Assembly: GCF_025766255.1 (NCBI RefSeq)
Contig: NW_026516682.1
Span: 186,001-250,000 of the forward strand
Direction: 5' to 3'
Length of the DNA stretch: 64,000 bases
Source of the DNA: Zychaea mexicana
Taxonomy: Eukaryota; Mucoromycota; Mucoromycetes; Mucorales; Lichtheimiaceae
Shown here: positions 48,676-64,000 of the stretch, piece after piece
How the letters are laid out: every line of letters starts with the position of its first letter
Numbering within the stretch: position 1 is the stretch's first letter
The notes under the pieces: generated by a model
Databases searched by the model: none
Told to the model about the DNA's origin: nothing
What the model saw: only the letters and a program-made list of their open reading frames with translations
Made by a program: the position numbers and the translations under genes

Positions 48676-49554
48676 AAGTTATCCCGTCAAGTTATTGATG
48701 TTTCTTATCTACAATAGCTTTCAACGGCGCCAAACTTGCCAAGTTTTTAGAAGCGCATTGTTTTGTGCTGCTAATGATGAGTCAATATAATATTGTGCTT
48801 AACTTTCATCTATTACATTTTGAAGCAAAAGCTATTCCTTTTATCTTTCCATGATCGCTGACGGTACTGCTTTATCAACTACATCGATAATAGCATCGGG
48901 CAAGCCAGTATTCCAAAAGACATCCCGAAAAGTGGTGACTTCCGTGCATTTTGTTTGTTAGCGTCGAAGTCTCGAGTACATATATGCATTACATGGAGCT
49001 ATACTACTGAGATTCTTTGTGCAATCTAGCGAAGCCACTTTAAAATTTTTTGATTTGCTCGACGCCAGTTGTATATATGATGCTAGCGACAGTATCAGGA
49101 AAACACCGATCGGATCTATAGGTTTACTTCCATCCGAGGATGACAGTATTGTAGGCACACTCAGTCAATACATAATCAGTTCACTCACAGTAATGGAATG
49201 GACTGGTTACTTCTTGTTGATGATGCTGTTACTGCATTGTTAGCCAGGTCTCATTAATATCATTATTAGTTCTCTGGAGGTGGCAACAGGAGTTATGCCG
49301 CAAGGAAACAACCATCATGTCTTCCAAGACAAACCACAATTGTTCAACTAGTCTACTACTAGCCAAGCATTCACGATTCGTGTATCATCCAGTAGCTTGT
49401 TTACGCTAGTTTTAAATGCAAATCTCAGCTTTTCGTACTTTGTTTTTCTTTTCTTTCTCTCTTTGAACATAATTTATAGTGCGTGAGAAAACAGAGGGAT
49501 AGAAAAAGAGATGGGATGGAAACAATGCAGGTTGTGCTTTAATGATACATCTAT
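48676..49554. other. intergenic right of the repeat
   Basis: AT-rich; a 74-codon plus frame (49019-49243) has no recognised similarity. No supportable gene. Confidence 0.35.
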
Positions 49555-52369
<2,815 letters not shown>

Positions 52370-54834
52370 GGTGTATGTTTTGTGAAAAAAGGAAAGGGAA
52401 AAAGAAGCAAGCGCAAAAAAAAGGGTTGAAAATAAAATAAAAAAGAAGGTTTGGCTGTGTGTGCGAACAAAGGGGTTGGTCAATTCGGTTCAACCTGAAA
52501 GATCCGACCATCGAAATTTTGCTCCGTCACATCTCAGACCTTCGGTAACAGAAGAGTGAGAAAGAGATCGCAAATTCAGTAAATAAGTTGGGGCTTAAGC
52601 ATTCTGCTAGCATTAGCTTGATGTATCTTGGATAGCACATACTAGCATCGTCTAGATCAATCGAAAAGCACATGGTACGAACTGATTCGCGCCAACATGA
52701 TCTGATAGTTCAAACTTTGATGCATCTTTTTATTGCATAGCAGCAACTGAGGAACATACAGGTACGGCTGCTCACCTTTATTTCACGCTATAATTATTGT
52801 TACTTTCCCAAGTATAGTATCTGTTATATACGCAGCTGTTAGCAATGCCGAACATCCAAGTTGCGTCTCATAGTTGTGGATTTCTTATTAAGGCAAAGGT
52901 TCCCGCCTGTTCACATAATTAGGGCAGGATGCGACTGTTTTTGATTAATCAGCAGGATGATGCTTTACTTTCCCTGGTTGGAGCTAAGACAAAAGGACGG
53001 TATATAGTGTAAAGTATTTAAAAAAGCATTTAGTAAGAGATTGAAGCATATTTGGGACAGCCAGAATGCAGAATTCCTTATTACAATACATGTGCTAATA
53101 GCAACTTATTAGTGCGATCACATATAAAAGAATGTGTCGCTACTGGAGGGAGATTAACAGTCAAATTGACAAGTACCGTCTAACGGACAAGGTACAGTAC
53201 CTCTTCTATTCAACAAGGTTGAAGATTATGTTTTATTCGGCGCCTATGGGCATGTGCTTCTGTGCAATTATAATTACTTGCAGCAACGCTGCTAACCGCT
53301 CAACCAATATTATGTTTGATTTTTTTTTCCCTAATACCAAAGCACACAAGTTGAGCTGTTACTCGCATCGCCCGCTACTCATGCTCAGCAATTTGTATGT
53401 ATTCCTGTAAACACTACATAGTCAGTCCCACAGGTGGCGAAGATTGGATTTTTTTGTGCTGCAGTAACATGAACAACCATCAGCAATGATAGTGGAGATA
53501 AATGTGGAAAAAATGGTTCCTGCTCATTAAAAACGCCAGAAAAAGTAGATTTGCAGCTGTGAAATTTTAAAACAAAGCATGGACCGCGAAATTCTCTCCC
53601 TGCTATGCTTATCAAATAAAGAAGAAAAAAAAACCTTCAATGACAGCGGTAATATGAAAGGTACGGTAGTGAAAGGTTTGGTGGTTGCAACACACCAAGC
53701 GCCATTAAATTTTACGACAATGTTAAAAAAAGTATGTACAACGCGACGAGCATGATGACTTCATTGACGTCTGTGGAAATGACAGCGCTACTTTAGTACT
53801 TGTTGTGACACTGATGTGCTTTCAAGTTTTGCCTTGGATAATGTACATATCATATAAAGCCAACATATACTAGACGTGATATACTATCCATAACTACGCT
53901 GACTACGTGCAGTGGCATACATCTAGCAGTAATACGCAATCATGTTTAATTTCAAGGTGTACTATTACATAACATACAAACTTAAATCAGTATACTGCTC
54001 ATGAACCTCAAATTACCTTGTCGTAGTATTCAAGAAACTTTCAAGATTCTGCTATCCTTGTATTGTACTTGAAGTATGAGAGTATGACTTGTCATAACTG
54101 TCCAACTACTTTATGCAGCAGTTCCAACTGACATTCACTCTAAGCGATAACGGACAATAGCCTGGGTCACTATTTTCTTTATTTGTACCACATGTCATCA
54201 TCGGATAAAGGGCTTTCGCCCCATTTCTTTTATCACAATCTTTCCAAAACGCACCGCTTCATGCAAACGCTTCACACATAGCACAGACAAGACATCAACT
54301 TGCTACTTATACAACAGAGCACGCAATATCACGTCATGCAGATTAGCGTGTAAGCAACTTGATAAAGTATAATGTACCAACCAAAGCTGCTTATCGCGAA
54401 AACTACTCCGGGAAATGTAAGAGTAAGGATATGACTTTGATTAGTAATATAGCATTGCTTTGTCATCATAGTCATGTTGCGCTTTTGTTATGGGGTTTTT
54501 TCTTATCTCCAATTGGATACACCATAGATTCCTTATATGTACACCCGAAAGACACAGTTGCTTTGTATATAGCCTTTCAAACACCTTAAACCCTATAAGG
54601 TTATACAAACGCCCAAAGGGTATATGAAACTTGTTTCTATACTGCTATCTTTTATCTTTTGCAAAGTTTGTCCGTATATAAAAAGCAAAACTTTTTGACG
54701 ACAAAGAAATTTTATTTGCTTTCAATGCTTATCTAAAGCCACTCAATATTGCTCTATTATTAAAATCACTGCGAAACACACTACGTACCTGACTCACAAA
54801 CACAAAGCAACAATACAGTACTACACATTAATTA
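52370..54834. other. 2.5-kb divergent intergenic region
   Basis: Separates the divergent dehydrogenase and oxidase genes. A TATATAAAAA element at 54675-54684 lies about 150 bp before the oxidase ATG. The rest is AT-rich with no gene or repeat recognised. Confidence 0.4.
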
Positions 54835-57570
54835 ATGATTCTTTCTATGCTCGTTACCCCGTTACTACTGCTGGTAACGTGGTACTACTGCATACCAATT
54901 ACTCTAGCAGCAGCTATTTCAAACGACAATCATAACGACTTTGATGAGTCGTCGTCGTCATTGTCCCCTCCTGGAACTTTACACGTCTTGGATGATACGT
55001 TGGAAGCTGGTTCATTGACCAATATCTATCTCGACTATGGTGCCTACAAGCTCATCGAACCGGAAGGACAGAAAATGACATTATCATTTGGCGTGTGCGA
55101 TATCACCTCTGAGAAATTCCACCGTCGCTTTATCATTGGTACCACAGAGGTCTCGCCTAGTTATCGACCCTCCAAATTCACCTGGGCCATTCCCACCATC
55201 TCCTCGCCGCTATCTCAAGCTCAACAAGAACAAGAAGGATGCATCCATGCCACAATAACAAAAAGGCTACACCGCCAACAAGAAGATGATGGTTTAAAAA
55301 CCAAAGTGACACTGGTTGCATCAAGTAGACCGTATCGTATCAGACCTAAACGATTGGTGAAACGTGGATTTTCAGAGCAAGAATTTTTTGACGCGTTCAA
55401 ATACTTTAAAGAACATGCTGCAAAAGTACACAATGACGACACAACTCATTTCATCGCGGCTGATGGAAAGAATAAGAGTGAGTTAGCATGAAGGGATAGA
55501 ACAAGAAAGATAGCAGTTGTGGTAATGGTGAATATAAGTCTAATGATTTTTTTTTGGGGTTGCAGAAATCGGAATTATTGGCGCCGGTATTTCCGGGCTT
55601 TTCAGCGGCTACTTGCTCGATCAAGCAGGTTTCCATGATTATGAGATTCTCGAAGCAAGTGATCGCATGGGAGGGTAAGATGTTCTGGGAAAAAACGCTT
55701 CTGATAATGAACGTGAGCTCTAGAGAGGAATACATAGCGTTATTATATGTGCATACACAACTCAAGCTGTGTTTTTATAATTATAAAAATCCGGGTAGAC
55801 GAATCCAAACAGTATACTTTAATCAAGAGCACACTGCATACCAAGAAATGGGATCTATGCGAGTTCCTGTCCAGTGGACCTATAACGGCACAACATTACC
55901 GATCACGGATCACGATATTCTATTTCAAGCTGTGGAGGAACTCAATAACCAAAATGCTGATAACCCCGATTTGAAGGTCGACTTTATACCTTGGATCCAA
56001 ACAATGTCAAAGTATGTTGCTGTGCTTTCATGAGTCGGTCAGAAAAACAACAACAATGTCCCTATACTATACATTGATACGGTTTCCTAACATTTCTATG
56101 TATCTCTTAGCAACTTGGTTTATCGCAACGGTATCCGCATGCCCGATGGAAATATACCAACCGTTAATGATGCAGTTACAAACCCATTGTTTTGGTCTGG
56201 AGATCCAGTGGATTTGGCTGAGCAAGTTAGCAATGCAACACAAGAGTTACTTGAGGATCACTGGAAGGTATCCATGAGTCAAAATCTTCACGCGGCCCAC
56301 AAGGTAATAAAAAAGCTATATGTAAATTCTCTTAGTAGAAGGCTAACATTCAATTATCTATCAACAGGAAGCATTGGAAGAAGGCTATGACGATTGGTCC
56401 CTTTGGGGGTGGTTGCACAATAAAATGGGAGTGACACTCAATGCAACGGATTATGCGCTTGGAAGTTTCGGTAACGTGGATATCTGGAATTATATGTACC
56501 ACACATTCTTGGGTTCTGCCACCGAGTGGCGCACTGTACAAGGTGGCATGAGCCGTATAACAAATGCATTTGTTCCGTTTGTTGGCCACAAAGTGACATA
56601 CAATGTCAAGGTGACGAAAATTGATTATGAAGAAGATGATGACAACAACAGGATGCTCTCTGTACAATGGAAGGATACGCCGACATTAGATGCAGTATAT
56701 CATAAAAAACTGTATGACAAGGTGATCATGTCTGTTCCATTTTCTATAGCAAGAATGATGCATCTTCCAAAAGGTTTGTGCAATATGTACTAGTACATAT
56801 TTTTTTCTATTGCAACATGCTACCATTTCCCTATAGTGAAAATGTAATACTGTAAACCATTCGTAGAGCTACCATATACACTACGCCGAGCTATTGACAA
56901 TCTCGGTTATGGCCAAGCTTGCAAAGTCGCTTTGGAGGTATACATATATCTGCAACAACACTGGGTTATCTTTTGCATGAGATCTACAGTTATGTACTGT
57001 TCCAACCACCGAATCCTTTTAAATTTGTCAAATTAGTTCAAATCGCGGTTCTGGGAAAAGTATGAAAAGCCCATTTTGGGCGGATGCGATATCACCGACC
57101 TCAAATCCGAGATGGTCTGCTATCCCAGTAATAACCTGGGCAGTGGTGGACCGGGTGTCATGTTGGCAAGTTATTCTACCGATCAGGGTGGTCTTCGCTT
57201 TGCATCCATGACCGAGCAGCAACACATTACACGAGTACTGGAAGATATCATGGAGTTGCACGGAGAAGAGATTGTCAAGGAGCAATATACTGGAAACTAT
57301 CATCGTAAATGCTGGATTCTCGACGAGTTTCAGTCAGGAGCATGGGCACAACCGACCCCGGGCCAAGCCAAACTGTTCTTGCCGGCTTATTTTCAACATG
57401 CCAATGGCATTGTTGTTATTGGTGAGCAAACAGATATCAAACATGCATGGATCAGTGGCGCTCTGGAGTCGGCCATTCGAGGTGTCACCATGATTTTGAT
57501 AGAAAGTGGCCATGTGGATGAAGCAAAGAAGCTTGTTAAAAAGTGGAACGCAGGATGGATGGACATATAA
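54835..57570 (+). CDS. secreted L-amino-acid oxidase-like flavoprotein
   Basis: FAD amine oxidase family; members deaminate L-amino acids giving 2-oxo acid, ammonia and peroxide. Seven exons (54835-55477, 55566-55674, 55799-56011, 56111-56303, 56368-56773, 56867-56937, 57037-57570) give 722 residues. The N-terminus is a signal peptide (MLVTPLLLLVTWYYCIPITL). The next 185 or so residues are an extension without recognised domain, ending in a basic segment KRLVKRGFSE that could be a processing site. The FAD-binding motif IGIIGAGISGLFSGYLL follows at about residue 215, then SDRMGGRIQT. The C-terminal FAD contact reads GEQTDIKHAWISGALESAIRG. N-glycosylation sites (NAT, NGT) fit secretion. Length exceeds the usual 500-550 because of the extension. 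The substrate is not inferable. Confidence 0.85.
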
Positions 57571-57787
57571 AAGACATCTACTCATTTTTTTCTTGAACGC
57601 ATACATAATAAATAATCCCCTATGTATGATATCATAACATCGATTAATCGTTCTCGGGACACAATTCAACAAAAATTTGGAAGAGGGTCATGGCCCTGAG
57701 AAATGCTTAGAAAGTCAAGGCGCGTGAACATTCAACTTTCACTCCGCAGCCCTTTCTCTCACTACTTTTTTTCCAACACCTTCCACC

Positions 57788-60700
57788 ATGTCTGAACCTT
57801 CGGATGCTGATAAAGTGCGTGTAGCATTCGACCGATCCGCCCTTGATAAGCCTTTGCTTACTTTTAGTGGTTTTTATTAGATTCGTTTGAAACGTCTTGC
57901 AAAGTTACAACAACAGGCTGAAGAGCAGCAGAGACAACAGCAGGAACAACAGGCGGCGACAGCTGAGCAGAAGCAGAGTGCCTCGTCAGCAACAGTTCCG
58001 AAATCGCCTCTGCAGCAGCAGCAGCAGCAGCAACAGCCGAGTCCACAAGTCAAAAAGCAACCTAATGTAGAGGTATTGCATTGAGAAGGAAGAAAAAAAG
58101 GAGGGATTAAAATATATCGGATTCGTCCAAATTTTATTCCAGTGGGTACGCGTCCAGTATATTCAACGATCGTGTATATACATTACGTATACAGATTACA
58201 CGACCCATTACTTTGACATCTCCCGCAAAGTCGTCACCACAACCAACAGGATCACCCGTACCACAACAACAACAAGAACAGCAATCCAAAGTTGCACCAG
58301 CGAAAAGCTTTGAAGATTGGCAAAATGAAGTGCTGTCTCGTATCCTTCAAGTGACCTTGAGCGTAAGCTTCCAAAACCGTATTGAGGGGGTGGGGGAAGA
58401 GACAGACAGAGGACGTCAAAAAAAAATTTGGCTTACGAAAAAAAAAAAAAACATTCACAAAACAGCTGGACACGGTTTACAAACAAGGACGATGCGTGTA
58501 TCTGCATGGATTAGTCACGGAACTAGAGGATGAGAACGGTAACTTGTTTATTCTCGCATTGACGATACAGTCTTGTCAAGTAATGTCGTTGTTGCTAAAT
58601 AACAGAGAGGAATGATTATAAATAGCACCACAGCCATATCGGTTGAGTCAAGCATTATTAGATCGGATTTTGGTGGCACGGTTGTCAATCGATCCAAACG
58701 AATCCAATGATGAATACCCGGAGGATGTGCGAAACGATCTCAAGGTTTTACATTTTGATTATCTGTTGGCTTGCTGGAAACGGGCGCACGATATCAAGCG
58801 AAATACATTGACTCGAAGCAGAGTATGTGTGCCCCACTCTTTTGATATTCACTTGATCAAGAAGACGTGGATGGAAGTTGATGGAAAAGGGATGCGGGAG
58901 GGGGGGGGGAAGAGATCAGGACAAGCAAACTTATTGTTCATCGAAATAGAACTTGGAACAAGCAGTGCTGGATAAACGGCTTGGTGTATTGGATGCTGTC
59001 AAAGGATTGTTGATATCGTATTCGGGTCTGCTTATCCAGATGCCAGACATGTTCCCTCAATTAGAAAAGTATGAGAAAAAAATGATGGAAATGTAACAAA
59101 TGTACTGATTCGAGGAATCGCTCCTTTTTTCTTTTCTTTCTTTTTAAGCGGCTCATCATTGGGACCTGAACAACTCGTCCCACGTCTGTTGGCCGAGCCG
59201 GATAGCGCACAGGCCTTACCGGCCGAGTACATTAATGAATTGGTTATACGTTTTACGGATGATGGACTTGATATGGTACGGTCCATTTTCTCCCCTAGTC
59301 TTAATTCTTGATGTTGCCATTTTCGTTGCTAATTGAAACTTTCTTTGTATATCTAGATTCTGGGAGCAGCCGTCTCTATTATATCGCAGCAACTTTGTAA
59401 TCTAGATATCCTGGGTGATTATAAGCGCCATTTGCAGGTATTAACAGAGGAACAATAACCAAAGCAAAAAAGAAACACTAAAGATAAGTACATCTAATGC
59501 CATAGACACTGACGTTCCTCTGCGAAAACAAAACGATCGCTGCCATGGTAAGTGAAAAAAAAGGAACAATGAAAGGAAAAAAGCAGGTTTGTGCTAACAG
59601 CAACTTGTCAATATACCATTCAAGCTGCCAACATTACCTGAATTCGATCCAGCCGATGCAACCGCTAAAAACATTGAAGAAGTCTCGCTACTAGGGCCTT
59701 TCCTTCGGCTTACGGCTTATCCTGACAGTGCGGTAAGGACATAAGCAAAGAACATCCGGGTTCTTTTGTATATATATATATATATGATTCTAATTCCGAG
59801 AGGGAAATCTCATCATTCTTGCGTCGTGCGATATAGCCCAAGGTGGCCGAGAACTTTTTCCAGAATGCCGAAGAAAGATATTCAGCGGACTTGGAATCTT
59901 GCATGAACGGTTTACGAGGCACAGTGCACAACATCCAGGTAAAAAGGAAAGTCCGCCATGATTATTCCAGTGTAATTAAATTTTAAAGTGGTATGGATGA
60001 TAGAGGACCCTATTTGGTATTATCAACAGCATTGTTCGGTCAGGTCCAGCTGCCCGTGAAGCTGTGCTTGCCTATTTTGCTCACATACTGCGGTTGAACG
60101 AAAAGCGTGCTCAGATGCAGGTTGATCCGCAGACGGTAGCAAGTGAAGGCTTCATGCACAATATTGCAGCAGTATTGCTAGATTTATGCGATCCTTTTAT
60201 GGATGTAAAGGCGTCAAAGGTATTATTGCACACTGGCGTAGCATATCTGAGGGGAAAACTCGTCTTTATAGTAAAATGTGACGTTTCATTCATGTGTTTC
60301 ATGCCCATATGTAGATTGATAAAATTGATCCAACGTATTTCCGCACAAGTCACCGTCTTGACATTAAGGAGGATACCAAGATTAGTGGAACAAAGGAACA
60401 ATCGGATGAATATTATGGCGATTCGCGACCCCAAAAGGGTATGTATACTTTTTTTTGAACTGCACCACCAAAAAGTAACCAATTGACGCAATTCCTGTTT
60501 GGTAGAACACAATTTCATTACCGAGATTTTCTTCCTTACCATATGCTTCATGCATTATGGTCCCATCCGATCCTGTGTCAACTACAACGAGTTCAAGCGA
60601 GAATATTCTGAACTGAAGCGACAGACCGAGCGCATGGAACAGGAGATGGCTCGTATGGGTAGTTCGGCTGTAAGTAGTAGTTGTTTTGAAAAGAGCCTTA

Positions 60701-62993
60701 GCTATGTAACTCATGTTATTTCTTTGGGGGCCACTCTGTCTAAATAGATGGCTATGCAGGACTTTCTTATGAAGCGTATGAAAGCACGTTTGGACATCAT
60801 GGCGATGCACAAGAGGGCCTATGAGTCTATGCTGATGGATACTGAGTTTCTCTCACAAGCAATGCGCTTCCTCAACCTGGTCATGTCTTGGCTCATTCGT
60901 CTTGTCGATTCTCGAGAACAACATCCGTGGAAGACTGTGACGCTCCCATTGGCTCAAGAGATTCCTGAAGTGTTTGCCATGTTACCAGAATGGATCATTG
61001 AAGATATTGTTGAATTCTTTATCTTCCTCGGAAAGTATGTAGCAAATCATGGCAAAAAGAAAAAAGAAAGAAAGAGTACGTGTAATACTAAGCAATCCAT
61101 CTGTCCTTCTACTACTTTTAAAATTATATTAGATTCTGTTACCAAACTCCAACTTTCCGTAGTAACTCACAAGAAGAGGTTGTTGCCTTTATCATCACCT
61201 TTTTGCGCAATTCAAAATACATCAAGAATCCATACTTGAAAGCGAAGCTTGTTGAGGTATGTATTCTAACTTTCTGTGTGCATCCGTGTAGCGTCACATA
61301 CGGATTCCTCTTTTGGGAAAAAATCTTTGTTAACTTGAGATGATTAGATTCTCTTCTTTTTCACTTATCCTCTCGGTAAAGGCATACCCGGCGAACTGGA
61401 ACCTATGCTCAACTCCCACCCACTTTCACTGGATCATTTAGTACCATCATTGATGAACTTTTATGTTGGTAAGTGTCGTTCCCATTACGATTGAAACAAG
61501 GGACAGTATCGCCACAGAGACTAACGAGGTGCTTGTTTCTATCGTCAAAACAGAGGTGGAACAGACGGGTACTAGTTCCCAGTTTTATGACAAGTTCAAC
61601 ATTCGTTACAACATTAGTCATATCATGAAGACCATATGGAACCACCCGGCCCATCGCAGCAAGTTGCGCGAGGAAAGCAAGTACGTATATAACTTTGTCA
61701 TGTGTGCATTACAAACACCCAGATACACTGTATAACACTACAGGATAGAAATCACGAACTCTTCACGCGCTTTGTCAACATGCTGATGAGTGACGTTACA
61801 TATCTATTGGACGAGAGCTTAAGCAAGTTATCAGAAATCCATCAAATACAGACCGAAATGGATGATACTACAGCATGGGAAGCCCAGCCTCCAGTGAGTG
61901 CTCTTGAGGACAAATGAACAAGAATAAAGTCACCAAACTCTTCTTTTTTTCTTCCTTGGTAAATCCAATAGCAACAACGACAAGAGCGCGAAGGCACGCT
62001 GCGTACATTGGAGCGTCAAGCACAATCTTATGTGGCATTAGGTAATGAGACGGTTCATATGCTCCAGTACCTCACCAAAGAAGTCGTCGAACCGTTCATG
62101 GTATCAGAAGTGGTGGATCGATTGGCTGCTATGCTTGATTACAACCTTGCACAACTTGTTGGACCCAAGTGCCAAGAGCTAAAGGTTAGTGTTTTTTTAA
62201 GGAATATCGCTCCCCACCCCCCATGGCCACCAGAGAATCATGTACTTACTTTCTTGCTCTTCTAACTCCAGGTTAAGAACCGTGAAAAGTATCATTTCCA
62301 ACCCCGTGTCTTGCTTTCGGAAATCATCGATATCTACTTACATTTGAGCTGTCCTGCTTTTGTGGAAGCTGTCGCACGTGACGGGCGATCCTACAAAAAG
62401 GAATACTTTTCCAAAGCCGCATCGATTCTGCTCAAGCAACGTCTGAAGCATGCAGACGATGTAGCTTCATTGGAAGCATTTGTCAACAAGGTCGAAGAGG
62501 CTATCCAATGTGGCGTTGAAGAGGAGGAAGAATTGGGCGATGTTCCGGACGAATTCTTGGGTAAACTATCAGGGGGGGCTTGTATATTTGCCAAGGGGAA
62601 CAGAAAATACGTGTTGGTGTTGGTGGGTGGGGAGAGTTTTTTTTTAACTTGTTCCATTTTCTTGCGTCTAGATCCTATTCTTTCCAGCGTGATGGAAGAT
62701 CCCGTGCTATTGCCTACCTCAGGCACCATCATTGATCGCAGCACGATCCGTGCACACTTGCTGAGTGATACTCGTGATCCTTTCAGCCGTGCTCCACTCT
62801 CGATGGATATGATCCAGCCAGGTATGATAAAAAGACACCCCCGCAAGGAGCTTACTAATACTGTGTTCATCTTTACGTAAAAATAGCGCCCGAGGTGAAA
62901 GAACGTATTGACGCATGGAAAGCACAGCAAAAGCTAAAGCGCAGCAAGACTGCGGCCAAAAGCGGTAATGATCCGATGGACACCAGTGCCTAA
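57788..62993 (+). CDS. UFD2: ubiquitin conjugation factor E4 (UFD2, U-box)
   Basis: Elongates ubiquitin chains on pre-ubiquitinated substrates, working with Cdc48. Twenty-three exons; the main ones are 57881-58072, 58195-58362, 58626-58822, 60004-60219, 60506-60669, 60748-61034, 61972-62184, 62272-62560, 62672-62821 and 62887-62993. The joined frame is 1093 residues. A 27-nt first exon encodes MSEPSDADK, then a Gln-rich N-terminus. The UFD2 core has SIVRSGPAAREAVLAYFAHI, NFITEIFFLTIC, MSWLIRLVD, MKTIWNHPAHR, RFVNMLMSDVTYLLDESL and YLTKEVVEPFM. The C-terminal U-box is DPILSSVMEDPVLLPTSG... with DPFSRAPL, lacking RING cysteines as expected. The donor after exon 4 (58538, GTAACT) is the least certain junction. 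Lies 217 bp after the oxidase gene. Confidence 0.92.
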
Positions 62994-63329
62994 AAACCTC
63001 TCCAATGGACCCTTACACACCTGCGCCACTCGTTTGGAAACGTACACTGACGATGTTCGTAATAAAAAATAATGACAAGGGAAAAAGGGACCCTCTGTGT
63101 GTGTGTGTGTGTGTCACATTACCGCCGTTACAGAAAAAAAAAACCAGAAAGGGAGGGATTCTCTGATATTGATTGTTGTATTGGTTATAGGAAAAGGTTA
63201 TACTACGTGTACATACAAATGGATGGATTATTTTTTATAGGTTTTTAAAAAACAGCAAGAGTGTAAAAGGGGAAGAACGGGTTTGAAAGCAGCCAGGGAG
63301 AAGTACTGTCGTCGTTTTTTTTACATGCC
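62994..63329. other. convergent 3' ends of UFD2 and Rho GTPase
   Basis: Contains a (GT)n tract at about 63097-63112 and AATAAA-like signals near 63060. No gene. Confidence 0.4.
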
Positions 63330-64000
63330 TTAAAGAATATTGCAACGCCACTTGGATCGCTTTATCAATGTTGCTCGGACAGCGGCATCAAACACATCCT
63401 CAACGTTTTCGTTTAATTTTGCAGAACACTCAATGTAATCCAATGCGCCAATTTCACGCGCCATGCTCAACCCCTGCAAAAAAGATCAAGGAAACACATT
63501 AGCACATACATTTACCCCAGATTTCCGCTCGCTTATTATTTACCCTTCCATAGGATACTGGCGTTTGTTGCTCTTTTCGCAACTGTTCCACTGTTGCTGG
63601 GTCTGTTCGCAAATCCTTTTTACAGCCAACCAACAAGTACGGTGTTCCAGAGGCAAAGTGATTTACTTCGGGTACCCACTAACATGGTTGGATATCATAA
63701 CCCCCCAGTCAGTATTTTTCCTTTTGCTTTCACCAACCCCACCCTCCTCCATCCCCAACTGCCAACACAGCAAGTCAACCAACCAGCCAACCTTTTCCGG
63801 GATATTCTCCAACGTTTCCGGTTCTCCAATCGAAAAAGCGATTATGATAACGTCCGAGTCAGGATAAGCAAGTGTGCGCAGGCGATCAAACGTTTCCTGA
63901 CCTGGGAGGAGGGGCAACACAATGAGTTTCTGTCCTGTATTCGATGTGTGCACATGATACGTTTACCTGCTGTATCCCATAGAGAAAGCTCGATTGGTTT
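63330..64000 (-). CDS. Rho-family small GTPase, 5' end outside window
   Basis: Membrane-anchored GTP switch controlling polarity and actin. Four exons are seen: 63967->64000, 63792-63901, 63544-63678 and 63330-63473. The first visible exon ends ELSLWDTAG, joined to [17 protein letters not shown] (G3 and switch II). [20 protein letters not shown], then [13 protein letters not shown] (G4, with Lys-Lys-Asp) and a Rho insert [20 protein letters not shown] follow. YIECSAK is G5. The C-terminus [10 protein letters not shown] is a CAAX box ending in Leu, predicting geranylgeranylation. P-loop and switch I are beyond the window. The Rho insert excludes Ras/Rab; the exact subgroup (Rho1, Rho3 or Rho4 like) cannot be fixed from this part. 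Confidence 0.9.

Overview
This window looks like nuclear DNA of an early-diverging filamentous fungus, most probably Mucoromycota (Mucorales-like). The genes are dense and rich in short introns (about 50-110 nt) with GTAAGT-type donors. The gene set is fungal: a class IV chitin synthase, a TPR/F-box protein with an LRR-like C-terminus, P450 monooxygenases, and a Helitron-type PIF1 helicase relic. The lineage is inferred from gene content only. No rRNA, tRNA or CRISPR array was recognised.

Left flank (1-12,280), all housekeeping: a BSD-domain protein (-, running off the left edge), cysteine dioxygenase (-), AMMECR1 (+, divergent from CDO), an RS-rich SCI1-like nuclear protein (-), peroxisomal Lon protease with a C-terminal SHL signal (+), and a small F-box protein (+). 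Exon models joined by eye keep frame from start to stop.

Centre (12,285-48,675): two copies of a 2.5-2.6 kb repeat in opposite orientation bound about 36 kb. Each copy holds two tandem arrays (177-bp and about 130-bp units) whose copy numbers are reciprocal on the two sides, plus small conserved reading frames that all point inward. Between them lie an accessory block and two core genes. The accessory block has a TPR/F-box/LRR-like protein, two tandem P450s with identical exon layout, an unresolved gene of many small exons, a decayed Helitron helicase with a possible Helitron 3' end, and an intact short-chain dehydrogenase beside its own truncated pseudogene. The core genes are chitin synthase and Pol III subunit RPC5. 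The large gaps here (18.8-22.6, 28.7-30.5 and 44.3-46.2 kb) have no gene I can support.

Right flank (48,676-64,000): mitochondrial D-2-hydroxyglutarate dehydrogenase (-), a secreted L-amino-acid-oxidase-like flavoenzyme (+), the ubiquitin-chain elongation factor UFD2/E4 with its U-box (+, 23 exons), and a Rho-family GTPase (-, running off the right edge).

The most interesting structure is the inverted repeat pair with its reciprocal satellites and inward-pointing small ORFs. Next are the unexplained multi-exon locus at 30.5-32.2 kb and the P450/SDR/F-box block enclosed by the repeats.
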